Assembly (NCBI RefSeq): GCF_014650815.1
Contig: NZ_BMVR01000009.1
Coordinates: 62,001 to 126,000 of the forward strand
Source: Streptomyces flavofungini
GTDB taxonomy: Bacteria > Actinomycetota > Actinomycetes > Streptomycetales > Streptomycetaceae
Length of the DNA: 64,000 nucleotides
Reading direction: 5' to 3'
Shown: one piece after another, positions 1 through 7,454 of the stretch
Numbering within the stretch: position 1 is the first letter of the stretch
Layout of the letters: every line of letters starts with the position of its first letter
The notes under the pieces: model-generated
Databases searched by the model: none
Told to the model about the DNA's origin: nothing
Seen by the model: only the letters and a program-made list of their open reading frames with translations
Position numbers and translations under genes: made by a program

Positions 1-818
1 CACTCGACGGGGACGTTGCCGGGCGCGAAGAGGCCGAGGACGGGCTTGCCGTTCCTGACCGACTTGACCTTCTTCAACTCGCGGTCGCTGGTGACGACTT
101 GGTAGCCGAGCTTCTTCGCCTGCTGGGTGACGGTCAGGCCCTTGTACTTGCCGTCCGTGACCTTCTGGTCGAACCGCTGCTGTCCGCCGCCGAGGAGCAC
201 GTCGACCTTGTGGTTGACGCTCTGCTCGGCGATCGAGCCGGGGCCGCCCTTGGCGATCGTGTCCGTCGGGCACTTGGCCATGTCCGCCGGGCCCTGGCAG
301 CTGCGGTCGGTGGCGTGCGCGGCGAGGACGGCCAGGGTGGCGTCGGTGAGTTCGGCGGTGGTGACCGAGCCGGTCGCGTAGCCCTTCTTCTGGGCCAGCT
401 CCAGGATCGTCGGTACGGCCTTGTCGGTGCCCGGCGTCTTCGAGATGCGCCCGTTGACCGTCTTCACGCCGGTGGCCCAGCCGGAGCCGCTCGCGGCGGA
501 GTCGGTGACGTAGTCGGGGGAGCCGTCCTTGTGTACCGCGTACGTCGTGTACGAGCCCGTCAGCGGGAACTTGTCCATGTTCAGGCGGCCGTTCGCGCCC
601 ACCGTGTAGTCCCGGGCGAGCGTGATCTCCGAGTCGCCCATGCCGTCGCCGATGAGCAGGATGACGTTCTTCGCCTTCCCACCCTTGATGGCCCGCTGGG
701 CCTGGTCCTTGGTGTCGGACGCCCCCGCCGACGCGGTGACGGTCACGGCCACCGCGGTGGCGGCGGCCACGGAGGCGGCGGCTATCAGGCGACGACGGGA
801 CAGACGCGGTCTGGCCAT
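1..818 (-). CDS. Alkaline phosphatase, N-terminal part (runs off the window)
   Basis: Phosphate-monoester hydrolase of the PhoA-type alkaline phosphatase superfamily, probably secreted and used for phosphate scavenging. The first ~272 residues are in the window. The N-terminus (MARPRLSRRRLIAAASVAAA) is a basic, twin-arginine-like signal followed by a hydrophobic run. The mature part has the metal-binding start NVILLIGDGMGDSE and the nucleophile motif YVTDSAASGSGWATG, which matches the family's V-x-D-S-A-A-S pattern with the catalytic serine. ATG at 818 is preceded by GAGGAG at a good distance. Family membership is clear. The C-terminus, with the remaining metal ligands, lies outside. A single GTTCAC element lies about 60 bases upstream, but a full two-unit PHO box is not evident. 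Confidence 0.93.
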   Translation of the reverse strand, partial: MARPRLSRRRLIAAASVAAATAVAVTVTASAGASDTKDQAQRAIKGGKAKNVILLIGDGMGDSEITLARDYTVGANGRLNMDKFPLTGSYTTYAVHKDGSPDYVTDSAASGSGWATGVKTVNGRISKTPGTDKAVPTILELAQKKGYATGSVTTAELTDATLAVLAAHATDRSCQGPADMAKCPTDTIAKGGPGSIAEQSVNHKVDVLLGGGQQRFDQKVTDGKYKGLTVTQQAKKLGYQVVTSDRELKKVKSVRNGKPVLGLFAPGNVPVE

Positions 819-1098
819 GCGGAACTCCTCAAACGAGCTGGTTACGTCCTTGTACGGTGCAGCCACTTCAGCAGCGCCATGTGAACCGGACGGGACGTGC
901 CGGTGCCTTCTCGGTGACGCGGGGGCGACGTCGGTGCTGTGTGGCCTCGACGGTGGATCGTCACTTGCTCGTACGGTGACTGAGTGCGGCCACCTGGGCG
1001 ACCTTCCCTCATGCGTCACCCCCTTGACTGGTGACGAATGCCGTGCGAAAGTCAGGCATCGGGCAAGCCGGGGTACGTGGACACGCGGAGGAACGCGG

Positions 1099-2154
1099 AT
1101 GATCAGCAGGCGTGGCTTCAGCAAGGGGCTCGGGGCGGGGGCCGTTTCACTGGGCGGAGTGGGGGTCGCCGCCACCACCGCCCGGGGCGCGTCCGCCGAG
1201 GCGCCCGCCCCCACGGCCACCCCCGGCGCGCACCCCGCCGGCGGGCACACCGCCTTCCCGCCCCTGCGGCGCATCGAGGCCGGTCTGCTGAACGTCGCCT
1301 ACGCCGAACTGGGCCCCGCCCACGGCCCCGTGGTGATCTGCCTGCACGGCTGGCCGTACGACATCCACAGCTATGTGGACGTCGCCCCGCGCCTGGCCGC
1401 CGAGGGCTACCGGGTGCTCGTCCCGTACCTGCGCGGCCACGGCCCGACCCGCTTCCGCTCCGGACGGACGTTCCGCAACGGCCAGCAGTCGGCCATCGCC
1501 ACCGACATCATCGCCTTCATGGACGCCCTGAAGATCGAGAAGGCCGTCCTCGCGGGCTTCGACTGGGGCTCGCGCACCGCCGACATCATCGCCGCGCTCT
1601 GGCCCGACCGCTGCAAGGCCCTCGTATCGGTGAGCGGCTACCTCATCATCAACCTGGAGGCCAACCTCAAGCCCCTGGCCCCCGCCGCCGAACGCACCTG
1701 GTGGTACCAGTACTACTTCGCCACCGAGCGCGGCCGCAGCGCCATGGCGGACAAGACCCTGCGCCACGACCTGACCAGGTTCGTCTGGGACACGGTCTCC
1801 CCGACGTGGGACTTCGACGACGCCACGTTCGAGCGCACCGCCGCGGCCTTCGACAACCCCGACTACGCGGCCGTGGTCATCCACAACTACCGCTGGCGCC
1901 TGAGCATCGCCGACGGCGAGCGCCGCTACGACGCCCTGGAGCGGCAGCTCGCCACGCGCCCGGTCATCAAGGTCCCCACGATCACCCTCGACCCGGAACG
2001 GGACCCGTTCACGGCGCCGGGCGACGGAGTGTCGTACCGCGACAGATTCACAGGGGCGTACGACCACCGGACCCTGGCGGGGATCGGCCACAACCTGCCG
2101 CAGGAGGCGCCCGGGGCCTTCGCGCAGGCGGTCATCGACGTAGACCACTTCTGA
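1099..2154 (+). CDS. Tat-exported alpha/beta hydrolase (epoxide-hydrolase-like)
   Basis: Alpha/beta-fold hydrolase of 351 residues. The start ATG at 1099 follows GGAGGA. The protein opens with MISRRGFSKGLGAGAVSLGG, a twin-arginine signal (SRRGFSK) with a hydrophobic segment and an alanine-rich cleavage region, so it should be exported folded. The oxyanion motif HGWP is at about residue 83, the nucleophile elbow GFDWGS has Asp at about residue 155, and the catalytic His is in GIGHN near residue 331. An Asp nucleophile followed by W-G is typical of epoxide hydrolases and haloalkane dehalogenases rather than Ser esterases. The substrate is unknown. A 77-codon gene follows 21 bases downstream and is probably cotranscribed. 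Confidence 0.88.
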   Translation: MISRRGFSKGLGAGAVSLGGVGVAATTARGASAEAPAPTATPGAHPAGGHTAFPPLRRIEAGLLNVAYAELGPAHGPVVICLHGWPYDIHSYVDVAPRLAAEGYRVLVPYLRGHGPTRFRSGRTFRNGQQSAIATDIIAFMDALKIEKAVLAGFDWGSRTADIIAALWPDRCKALVSVSGYLIINLEANLKPLAPAAERTWWYQYYFATERGRSAMADKTLRHDLTRFVWDTVSPTWDFDDATFERTAAAFDNPDYAAVVIHNYRWRLSIADGERRYDALERQLATRPVIKVPTITLDPERDPFTAPGDGVSYRDRFTGAYDHRTLAGIGHNLPQEAPGAFAQAVIDVDHF

Positions 2155-2175
2155 CGACGCGAACGGAGCTCGACG

Positions 2176-2409
2176 ATGGAGAACACCCAGCACGCCCGGC
2201 ACGCCCAGCACGCCCAGGACACCCAGCCCGCCACCGGCAGCCCCGCGGCGACGCCGCGCGCGTGGCTCGGGAAGCTCCCCGAGCGCATCCGCCACGAGGA
2301 CATGGTGGAGGAGAAGGCGTCGACACCGCACCACCCGTCCCGGTACGCCTACGACCCCGAGGGATCGTGGAAGTCCTTCGCCTGCCTGGCCGCCGACCTG
2401 GGCCTCTGA
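2176..2409 (+). CDS. Small protein of unknown function (77 aa)
   Basis: I do not recognise this protein. The first 18 residues are a His/Gln/Ala-rich low-complexity stretch built from repeats of about nine bases (HARHAQHAQD). The rest is hydrophilic and ends GSWKSFACLAADLGL. There is no signal peptide or membrane segment. It follows the hydrolase gene by 21 bases and has GGAGCTCGACG before its ATG, which supports translation. The tail with a single Cys may be the conserved part. It could be a small accessory protein of the exported hydrolase, but nothing in the sequence proves this. Confidence 0.55.
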   Translation: MENTQHARHAQHAQDTQPATGSPAATPRAWLGKLPERIRHEDMVEEKASTPHHPSRYAYDPEGSWKSFACLAADLGL

Positions 2410-2439
2410 GCCCGGCACGTCACCTGCCAGAATAGTGAC

Positions 2440-3000
2440 GTGAACCTCGACCATGTCTTCGTCTGCGGCAACCCGGCACTCGACTTCGCCGCGACGCTCC
2501 GCGCCCGCCGCTCCCTGCGCTTCGAGATGTTCGTGACGCCGGAGCGGCTGGCCGCGTGGTACGTGGAGTCAGGCGTCGTGGACGCGGTCTCCCCAGGTCG
2601 GGAGGGTGACGTGGAGCAGGCGAAGGCGGTGCGGGAAGCCGTCTACCGGCTGGTCACGGCGCGTCGTCTCGGCGAGGAGTACGACGGGACGGCCCTGACT
2701 GTGGTGAACAACGCGGCCCGCAAGCAGCCCGCGGTCCCGCAACTCACCCCCTCCGGCCGCTGGACGCAGGCAACCCCGGAGGAAGCCCTGTCGATGGTGG
2801 CGCGCCACGCCATCGAGCTCCTGAGCGGCCCGGACGTACCGCTCCTCAAGGAGTGCGGCAATCCGGAGTGCACGCGCACATACGTGGACCGCTCGCGGGG
2901 CACGCGGCGGCAGTGGTGCGGGATGGAGTCGTGCGGCAACAAGATCAAGGCGGCGGCGTACCGGGCCCGCAAGAAGAACGCGCCCGCGGCGGCGCACTGA
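2440..3000 (+). CDS. CGNR zinc-finger / ABATE-domain regulator
   Basis: Putative transcription factor of 186 residues. The N-terminal two thirds look like the ABATE stress-sensing domain (FVCGNPALDFAATL start, then helical segments). The C-terminus is a CGNR zinc finger: a Cys in LLKECGNPECTRTYVD, then WCGMESCGNKIKAA, followed by basic RARKK. Four well-placed cysteines should bind zinc. The start is GTG at 2440 with no clear ribosome site, so a leaderless or poorly initiated message is possible. An ATG alternative would cut into the conserved start. It reads in the same direction as the hydrolase locus. Its targets are unknown. Confidence 0.88.
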   Translation: MNLDHVFVCGNPALDFAATLRARRSLRFEMFVTPERLAAWYVESGVVDAVSPGREGDVEQAKAVREAVYRLVTARRLGEEYDGTALTVVNNAARKQPAVPQLTPSGRWTQATPEEALSMVARHAIELLSGPDVPLLKECGNPECTRTYVDRSRGTRRQWCGMESCGNKIKAAAYRARKKNAPAAAH

Positions 3001-3010
3001 CCTGCTTTGC

Positions 3011-3128
3011 GCGGCCGTGGCGGGGCTCGCACGCCCCGCTTCATGTGGCCGTGGCGGGCTCGTGTGCTCCGCTTCATGTGGCCGTGGCGGGGCTCGCACG
3101 CCCCGCTTCACGCGGCCGTGGTGGGCCT
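3011..3128. repeat. 33-34 bp tandem repeat at the 3' end of the tetR-type gene
   Basis: GCCGTGG recurs at 3014, 3048, 3081 and 3115, a period of 33-34 bases over roughly 3.5 copies. Two of the copies contain GGGGCTCGCACGCCCC, a short hairpin. The last copy encodes the C-terminus and stop codon of the TetR-family gene. The array lies between two convergent genes, so it may act as a bidirectional terminator. Confidence 0.85.
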
Positions 3129-3719
3129 CGCGCGGCGCAGATGCTCGATGCCGGTGTCGATGGCGGCCTTGAGGTGGGTCGAGTCACCCGTCGACATGAG
3201 GATGGCGACGCCACCCTGAAGCCCCGCGAGCAGCGCGGCGGCGGCCCGCTCCACATCGAGCTCGGCTGCCACGAGCCCGTTCGCCTGGAGCGCGCGCATG
3301 CCACGGGCGAGCTGTCCCTGCCACTGCCGCAGCAACTCGGTCACGATCGCCCGCGCACCGGGCCTGGCCTGCCCGACGTGCAGAAAGAGCGCCCCGGACG
3401 GGCAGTGATCCCCTTGCAGCTCGTACCGCTCGACGACGACGTCCCGCCACCGCTGCCACGACTCCCAGGAGTCGAGCTGCCCGAGGTGCGGCTGCTGATC
3501 CTCCAGAATCCGGTCGGCCTCGAACTGGGCGACGGCAAGGAGCAGTTCCTCCTTGCCGTCCGGGAAGTAGTGGAAGAGCTGGCTCTTGCTGGTACCGGTA
3601 CGCCCCCGGATGTCGTCGAGCGTCGTGAACCCGACGCCCTGCTCGCGCAGAACGTGGGCGGCGCCTTCGACGATGCGGGCGCGGGTGGCACGCCCCTTGC
3701 GGGTAAGTGTGTCGTCCAT
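3108..3719 (-). CDS. TetR-family transcriptional repressor
   Basis: Repressor of 203 residues. The N-terminal HTH (about residues 10-55) reads TRARIVEGAAHVLREQG, then DDIRGRTGTSKSQLFHYF, with the conserved FHYF end of the recognition helix. The C-terminal ligand domain is of the LmrA/YxaF-like type (HCPSGALFLHVGQARPGAR). The gene diverges from an SDR oxidoreductase with a palindrome between them, the usual layout for a repressor that controls its neighbour in response to a small molecule. ATG at 3719 is chosen because it gives the family's usual start; an in-frame ATG at 3734 is possible. The 3' end lies inside a tandem repeat. Confidence 0.92.
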   Translation of the reverse strand: MDDTLTRKGRATRARIVEGAAHVLREQGVGFTTLDDIRGRTGTSKSQLFHYFPDGKEELLLAVAQFEADRILEDQQPHLGQLDSWESWQRWRDVVVERYELQGDHCPSGALFLHVGQARPGARAIVTELLRQWQGQLARGMRALQANGLVAAELDVERAAAALLAGLQGGVAILMSTGDSTHLKAAIDTGIEHLRRARPTTAA

Positions 3720-3762
3720 GGCCTCTGCTCCCATTCCTCCCCCTATTCCTCCCCCTGCTTTC

Positions 3763-3778
3763 TGGACTTGCTGGTCCA
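3763..3778. promoter_or_regulatory. Candidate TetR operator
   Basis: TGGACTTGCTGGTCCA, a dyad with 5-base arms (TGGAC/GTCCA) in the 112-base region between the divergent tetR-type and SDR genes. The position fits an operator shared by both promoters. Binding is inferred. Confidence 0.5.
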
Positions 3779-3831
3779 TTTTCCACGGAGCACAGTGACC
3801 GGCACACCCCAAGAGGCAGGGAGACCGAGCC

Positions 3832-4644
3832 ATGACGGAACGACGGACACCGGGACCGGGCCAGGACCTGAACCAGCGCCTGCGGCTGACGCACAGGACG
3901 GCGCTGATCACGGGCTCGACGAGCAACATCGGCCAGGCGATCGCGGAGGCGTTCGCGGCGGAGGGGGCGCACGTGATCGTGTCCGGCCGCAACGCGGAAC
4001 GGGGAGCCCGGGTCGTGGAGGGCATCCGTGCGTCCGGCGGCAGGGCGGACTTCCTGGCGGCGGACCTGGACGGCAGCTCGGAGGCGTCCCGGGACTTGGC
4101 GGCCCGGGCCCGTACGGCCCTCGGTGGCCGCATCGACATCCTGGTGAACAACGCGGGCGTCTACCCGGCCCCCGCCACCCCCGCGACGGACGAGAAGACC
4201 TTCGACAAGGTCTACGGAGTGAACGTGAGAGCCCCGTTCTTCCTCACGGCAGCAGTGGCCCCGACGATGATCGCGGCGGGCGGCGGCACCATCATCAACC
4301 TCGGCTCCTGGGTGGCCCGCCTGGGCGTCCCGGTGGGCGCGCTCTACGCCTCCACGAAGGGCGCGATGGAAACCCTCACCCGAGCCTGGGCAGCCGAATT
4401 CGGCCCCCAGGGAGTCCGGGTCAACGCCATCTCCCCGGGCGTGGTCCTCCCCCCGACCCCGCCCGGCACGACCCCCCACCCGGGCGAGGCGATGATGAAC
4501 GGCACCCCGGCGGGGACGGTCGGCTCCCCGTCCGCCATCGCCCACGCGGCGGTGTGGCTGGCCAGCGAGGAGGCGTCCTTCGTCCACGGGACGGTGGTGG
4601 ACGTGGACGGGGGGCGGACGGGGGTGGCGGTGATCGCGGCGTAG
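3832..4644 (+). CDS. SDR-family NAD(P)-dependent oxidoreductase
   Basis: Short-chain dehydrogenase/reductase of 270 residues. It has the cofactor motif TGSTSNIG near residue 27, NNAG near residue 104, the catalytic Ser in NLGSW near residue 162, and YASTK (Tyr/Lys pair) near residue 175, followed by RVNAISPGVV and the terminal DGGRTG. All four catalytic elements are intact. The arginine after the second strand (SGRNAE) favours NADP. ATG at 3832 has GCAGGGAGA upstream. It diverges from the TetR gene that probably represses it. The substrate is unknown; the family includes ketoreductases and alcohol dehydrogenases. Confidence 0.93.
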   Translation: MTERRTPGPGQDLNQRLRLTHRTALITGSTSNIGQAIAEAFAAEGAHVIVSGRNAERGARVVEGIRASGGRADFLAADLDGSSEASRDLAARARTALGGRIDILVNNAGVYPAPATPATDEKTFDKVYGVNVRAPFFLTAAVAPTMIAAGGGTIINLGSWVARLGVPVGALYASTKGAMETLTRAWAAEFGPQGVRVNAISPGVVLPPTPPGTTPHPGEAMMNGTPAGTVGSPSAIAHAAVWLASEEASFVHGTVVDVDGGRTGVAVIAA

Positions 4645-4801
4645 CCCTCGGGGCCCGTGGTCCAGAGGCGAGCCCTGTCGCTGACGGCTTGACGGAGCGT
4701 GGATGTGCCATCAAGTCAAGGCCCAGGGATGCGCCATCGCGGTGTCCGTGTCCAGTTCCCGCCGATGCCCGGCCGCGCATATGCCACTACTCTGCGCTTC
4801 C

Positions 4802-5191
4802 ATGGCGAAGGCAATGCGTCTGTACTGGGGATACATCGCGCTTGCGGCTCTCATCGTCGCGTGGAGTCAGCAGTGGTCACTGCCCACCGTCGTTGCTCTG
4901 TCCGCAGCGGTCTCGGCCTATGCCGGCTTTCAGGTTCCGGTTTGGTGCGGGGCGGTCAATCGAGACGGCAAGACCTACTGCCGGAACAATGCCTACGGCG
5001 TGTTGATGGGCTGCCGGAACCGCCAACATCGTTGGCAGAAGCTCAAGTTGATCGTGCTGCGCAGCAAGGCGGGGGACCTGAGCCGCGCCGTCTTCCCGAC
5101 GGCGAAGGAGAAGTTCAACGCCACCCTGGCTGTAGGGGGCCTGCTCTCCGCGATCGCTGCGGTGATCGTTCCCGCTGTGTCCGGCGGGTGA
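4802..5191 (+). CDS. Small membrane protein of unknown function
   Basis: I do not recognise the family. The ATG at 4802 gives 129 residues beginning MAKAMRLYWGYIALAALIVA. Two hydrophobic segments lie near the N-terminus (about 9-45) and one at the C-terminus (about 108-127). Between them is a soluble, basic loop with three cysteines (VWCGAV, TYCRNN, MGCRNR) that could form disulfides or bind metal. The same frame is open further upstream, but that part is compositionally unlike protein and lacks a ribosome site. Topology suggests both ends in or near the membrane with the cysteine loop on one side. Confidence 0.7.
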   Translation: MAKAMRLYWGYIALAALIVAWSQQWSLPTVVALSAAVSAYAGFQVPVWCGAVNRDGKTYCRNNAYGVLMGCRNRQHRWQKLKLIVLRSKAGDLSRAVFPTAKEKFNATLAVGGLLSAIAAVIVPAVSGG

Positions 5192-5254
5192 CCTCTCCAC
5201 CAGCCGATTCCCCGGTCGCCGTCCCCTCCCCCTCGGCGTTCACCCAGCGGCCGC

Positions 5255-5770
5255 TCACGGCCGAATCCCGTTCCTCGCAGCCTGATTCGGCAGAGCCACC
5301 GCCAGGTCGGGGTTGCCGCCCAGTGCCAGGAACGCCAGGGGCGCCGCACCGTTCCGTGCGATCTCGAATCTGTGGAAGGTCATCCAGAGCGACAGCGTGG
5401 CCGTCCGGTTCAATACGGTCACGTCGCGCCACGCCACCGCGTCCCGCACACCGCCGAGCAGGTTGGTGACGACCAGGCCGCCCGTGCACACGTAGCACCT
5501 CCTGATCCCGAACCGGGCGGTCGCGCGGGCCCAGGTCAGCTTGAGGGCGAAGAGGGCGAGCACCACGGCCACCGCGACGCCGCCCTTGACGAACGCCCCC
5601 GGCGGCTTCTTGACGACCAGCGTGACGAGGAGGACGGCGACCAGCGCCACGGCCAGCCGCCGGAACATCTGCAGGACACCGCCGACCACCCCCGCGACGG
5701 CGTAGCTCCCGCGCGGCTCGCCGAGCCCGAGTCTGAGCCCGAGCCGGGCTCCCTTCACGTCTCGTCGCAC
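5255..5770 (-). CDS. Membrane protein of unknown function
   Basis: This is a 171-residue protein from a GTG at 5770, chosen because GGGGGATTGGTC precedes it. It has two strong hydrophobic segments, near residues 36-53 (RRLAVALVAVLLVTLVV) and 60-76, then a soluble C-terminal half with RRCYVCTGGLVV and LSLWMTFHRFEIARNG. The pattern of two membrane helices and a cytoplasmic PH-like beta domain is seen in streptomycete proteins of unknown role. It converges on the small membrane protein upstream and diverges from the LysR gene. The open frame continues upstream, but that region overlaps the LysR leader and is not protein-like. Confidence 0.68.
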   Translation of the reverse strand: MRRDVKGARLGLRLGLGEPRGSYAVAGVVGGVLQMFRRLAVALVAVLLVTLVVKKPPGAFVKGGVAVAVVLALFALKLTWARATARFGIRRCYVCTGGLVVTNLLGGVRDAVAWRDVTVLNRTATLSLWMTFHRFEIARNGAAPLAFLALGGNPDLAVALPNQAARNGIRP

Positions 5771-5954
5771 GACCAATCCCCCTGTTGCCTTGTACCGGCG
5801 ATGAGTTGAGCCAACAGCCGGATGTGACGCTAGAGCCGGGCAAGGCATTCCACCAGCGACTAGATTGCATGGGATCAATGCGTACGGGGAATGTGTCGCG
5901 GGTGCCTCCGGAGGCGTGCCCCCGGCGGCGTGCCCTACGACGGGAGGGGGAGCC

Positions 5955-7001
5955 GTGTTCGAGATCGACGCGCTGCGGCTGCTGGTGGCCGTGGCCGAGA
6001 CGGGGTCGTTCACGGGAGCGGCGGCCCGGCTCAACTACACGCAGTCCGCCGTGTCCCGGCGCATCGCCACCCTGGAACAGCAGGCGGGCGGCCCGCTGTT
6101 CGAGCGGCTCCCCAGGGGCGTACGCCTCAACCCGGCCGGTCACGCGCTGCACCGGCACGCCGCAGAGGTGCTCGACCGACTGGCCCGGGCGGAACGGGAG
6201 TTGGCGGTGCTGCACGCGGGGCAGGGCGGGCTGCTGCACGTGGGCGCGTTCGCCACGGCCAACATCGCGCTGGTGCCCGCGGCGCTGCGGGCGCTGCGGG
6301 AGGCTCGACCGGACGTCGAGGCGGTCGCCGTCGAGGGCGCGACGGACACGCTGATGCGCCGCCTGGCGGACGGGGCACTGGACGTCGCAGTCGTCAGCGA
6401 CTACCCGTCGGGGCTGCCGTCGACCGCCGGCGTCACGACGACGAAGCTGTGCGAGGACGAACTGTTCGTCGCCCTGCCGCGAGGACACCGCCTGGCCGAG
6501 GCGCGCGCCGAAGCCGAAGCCGAAGCCGAAGCCGAAGCCGAAGCCGAAGCCGAAGCCGAAGCCGAAGCCCAAGCCGGACCGGGACCGGGCGCCGCCGCCG
6601 TCGACCTGCGCGAACTCCGCGACGAGGCCTGGCTCCAGGGCGCGTACGGCGATCGCCCCACGATGCTCGCCGACGCGTGCGCCCGCGCGGGCTTCACCCC
6701 CAGGAAAGTCATCCGCATCGCGGAATGGACCGGCAAGTTCGGCTACGTGGCCGCCGGTCTGGGCGTGGCCCTGGTCCCCTCCCTGGCCGCCTGGGCAGTC
6801 CCCGCCGAACTCGTACTCCGCCCCCTGACCGACCGTTCCCTGCGCCGCACGGTCCACGTGGCGCTGCCCGCCGCCCCGCTCCCGGCGGCCCTGAAACTCC
6901 GGGACCTGCTGCGGCTGACTCTGCCGGGGACCTTGCGGAGCGAGGCCCAAGACCCCCGACAGGGCCAAGCCGAAGGCACGTACCTGCAAGTACGTACTTG
7001 A
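5955..7001 (+). CDS. LysR-family transcriptional regulator with a Glu-Ala repeat
   Basis: LysR-type regulator of 348 residues. The N-terminal winged HTH (about residues 1-60) has VAVAETGSFTGAAARLNYTQ and SAVSRRIATLE, and a substrate-binding domain follows. The start is GTG at 5955, with GGGAGGGGGAG upstream. Unusually, the linker between the two halves of the effector domain carries a perfect Ala-Glu repeat (about residues 185-205) encoded by ten GCCGAA hexamers. A length change there keeps the frame. The stop codon abuts that of the convergent HxlR gene. The divergent partner upstream is a membrane protein, so the regulated gene is not obvious. Confidence 0.92.
   Translation: MFEIDALRLLVAVAETGSFTGAAARLNYTQSAVSRRIATLEQQAGGPLFERLPRGVRLNPAGHALHRHAAEVLDRLARAERELAVLHAGQGGLLHVGAFATANIALVPAALRALREARPDVEAVAVEGATDTLMRRLADGALDVAVVSDYPSGLPSTAGVTTTKLCEDELFVALPRGHRLAEARAEAEAEAEAEAEAEAEAEAEAQAGPGPGAAAVDLRELRDEAWLQGAYGDRPTMLADACARAGFTPRKVIRIAEWTGKFGYVAAGLGVALVPSLAAWAVPAELVLRPLTDRSLRRTVHVALPAAPLPAALKLRDLLRLTLPGTLRSEAQDPRQGQAEGTYLQVRT
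6507..6566 (+). repeat. (GCCGAA)10 hexanucleotide repeat inside the LysR gene
   Basis: Ten perfect in-frame copies of GCCGAA encode alternating Ala-Glu. The run ends in one GCCCAA variant. It lies between well-conserved LysR segments, so it is an expansion within a linker. Confidence 0.97.
6987..7000. promoter_or_regulatory. 14-bp perfect palindrome at the lysR/hxlR 3' junction
   Basis: CAAGTACGTACTTG is a perfect palindrome covering the last LysR codons, followed at once by TGATCA, in which the two convergent stop codons meet. It may be a protein-binding site or only a coding coincidence. With no intergenic space it is not a normal terminator. Confidence 0.45.
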
Positions 7002-7454
7002 TCAAGAACCGCTGCCCGGGGAGCCTGGTGGAGGCGCGCCACGCCCGTCGTCCGATGCCGCTTCCGATCCCGCTCCCGCTCCCGCTCCCGCTTCCGATCC
7101 CGCTCTCGCGGCCAGGTGGTCCCGGCCCCAGGCGGAGAGCAATTCCAGCAGTTCGTAGAGGTTGCGTCCCCGCTCGGTCAGTGAGTACTCGACCCGGGGC
7201 GGCACCTCGTCGTAGTCCTCCCGGTGCACGATCCCGTCGGCCTGCAGCTCGCGGAGCTGCTGGGTCAGCACCTTCTCGCTGATGCCGGTGACCAGCCGCC
7301 TGGTCTCCCCGAAGCGACGCGGGCGCTCGGAGAGCGCCCACATGACGAACGACTTCCACTTGCCCTCGAACACCCCGACGGCCACGCCCATCCCGCACGT
7401 GTGCGGATCGGTCACCGTCACGACCTCGGAGTTCCCCATGCCTGCGTTCCCCAT
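7002..7454 (-). CDS. HxlR-family winged-helix regulator
   Basis: HxlR/MarR-like regulator of 150 residues. The conserved core is VFEGKWKSFVMWAL, RRFGETRRLVTGISEKVLTQ and YSLTERGRNLYELLELLSAW. The N-terminal CGM (DPHTCGMGVAV) supplies the Cys found at this place in the family. The C-terminal ~30 residues are a Gly/Ala/Ser/Pro tail encoded by a hexamer-like repeat. The start is ambiguous: ATG at 7454 has GGGGGA seven bases upstream, while ATG at 7439 shares its CATG with the start of the divergent oxidoreductase gene. Regulation of that gene is likely from the layout. Confidence 0.9.
   Translation of the reverse strand: MGNAGMGNSEVVTVTDPHTCGMGVAVGVFEGKWKSFVMWALSERPRRFGETRRLVTGISEKVLTQQLRELQADGIVHREDYDEVPPRVEYSLTERGRNLYELLELLSAWGRDHLAARAGSEAGAGAGAGSEAASDDGRGAPPPGSPGSGS
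7051..7111 (-). repeat. Hexamer-like repeat in the HxlR C-terminal tail
   Basis: Blocks of CCCGCT/TTCCGAT repeat in the 3' part of the HxlR gene and give the tail GSEAGAGAGAGSEAASDD. It is the second hexamer expansion within 600 bases, in a different gene and on the other strand. Confidence 0.75.

Noticed and set aside
820..900. Possible PHO box upstream of the alkaline phosphatase
   Set aside because: Only one GTTCAC half is visible on the minus strand; the second 11-base direct repeat unit does not match, so PhoP control is not claimed.
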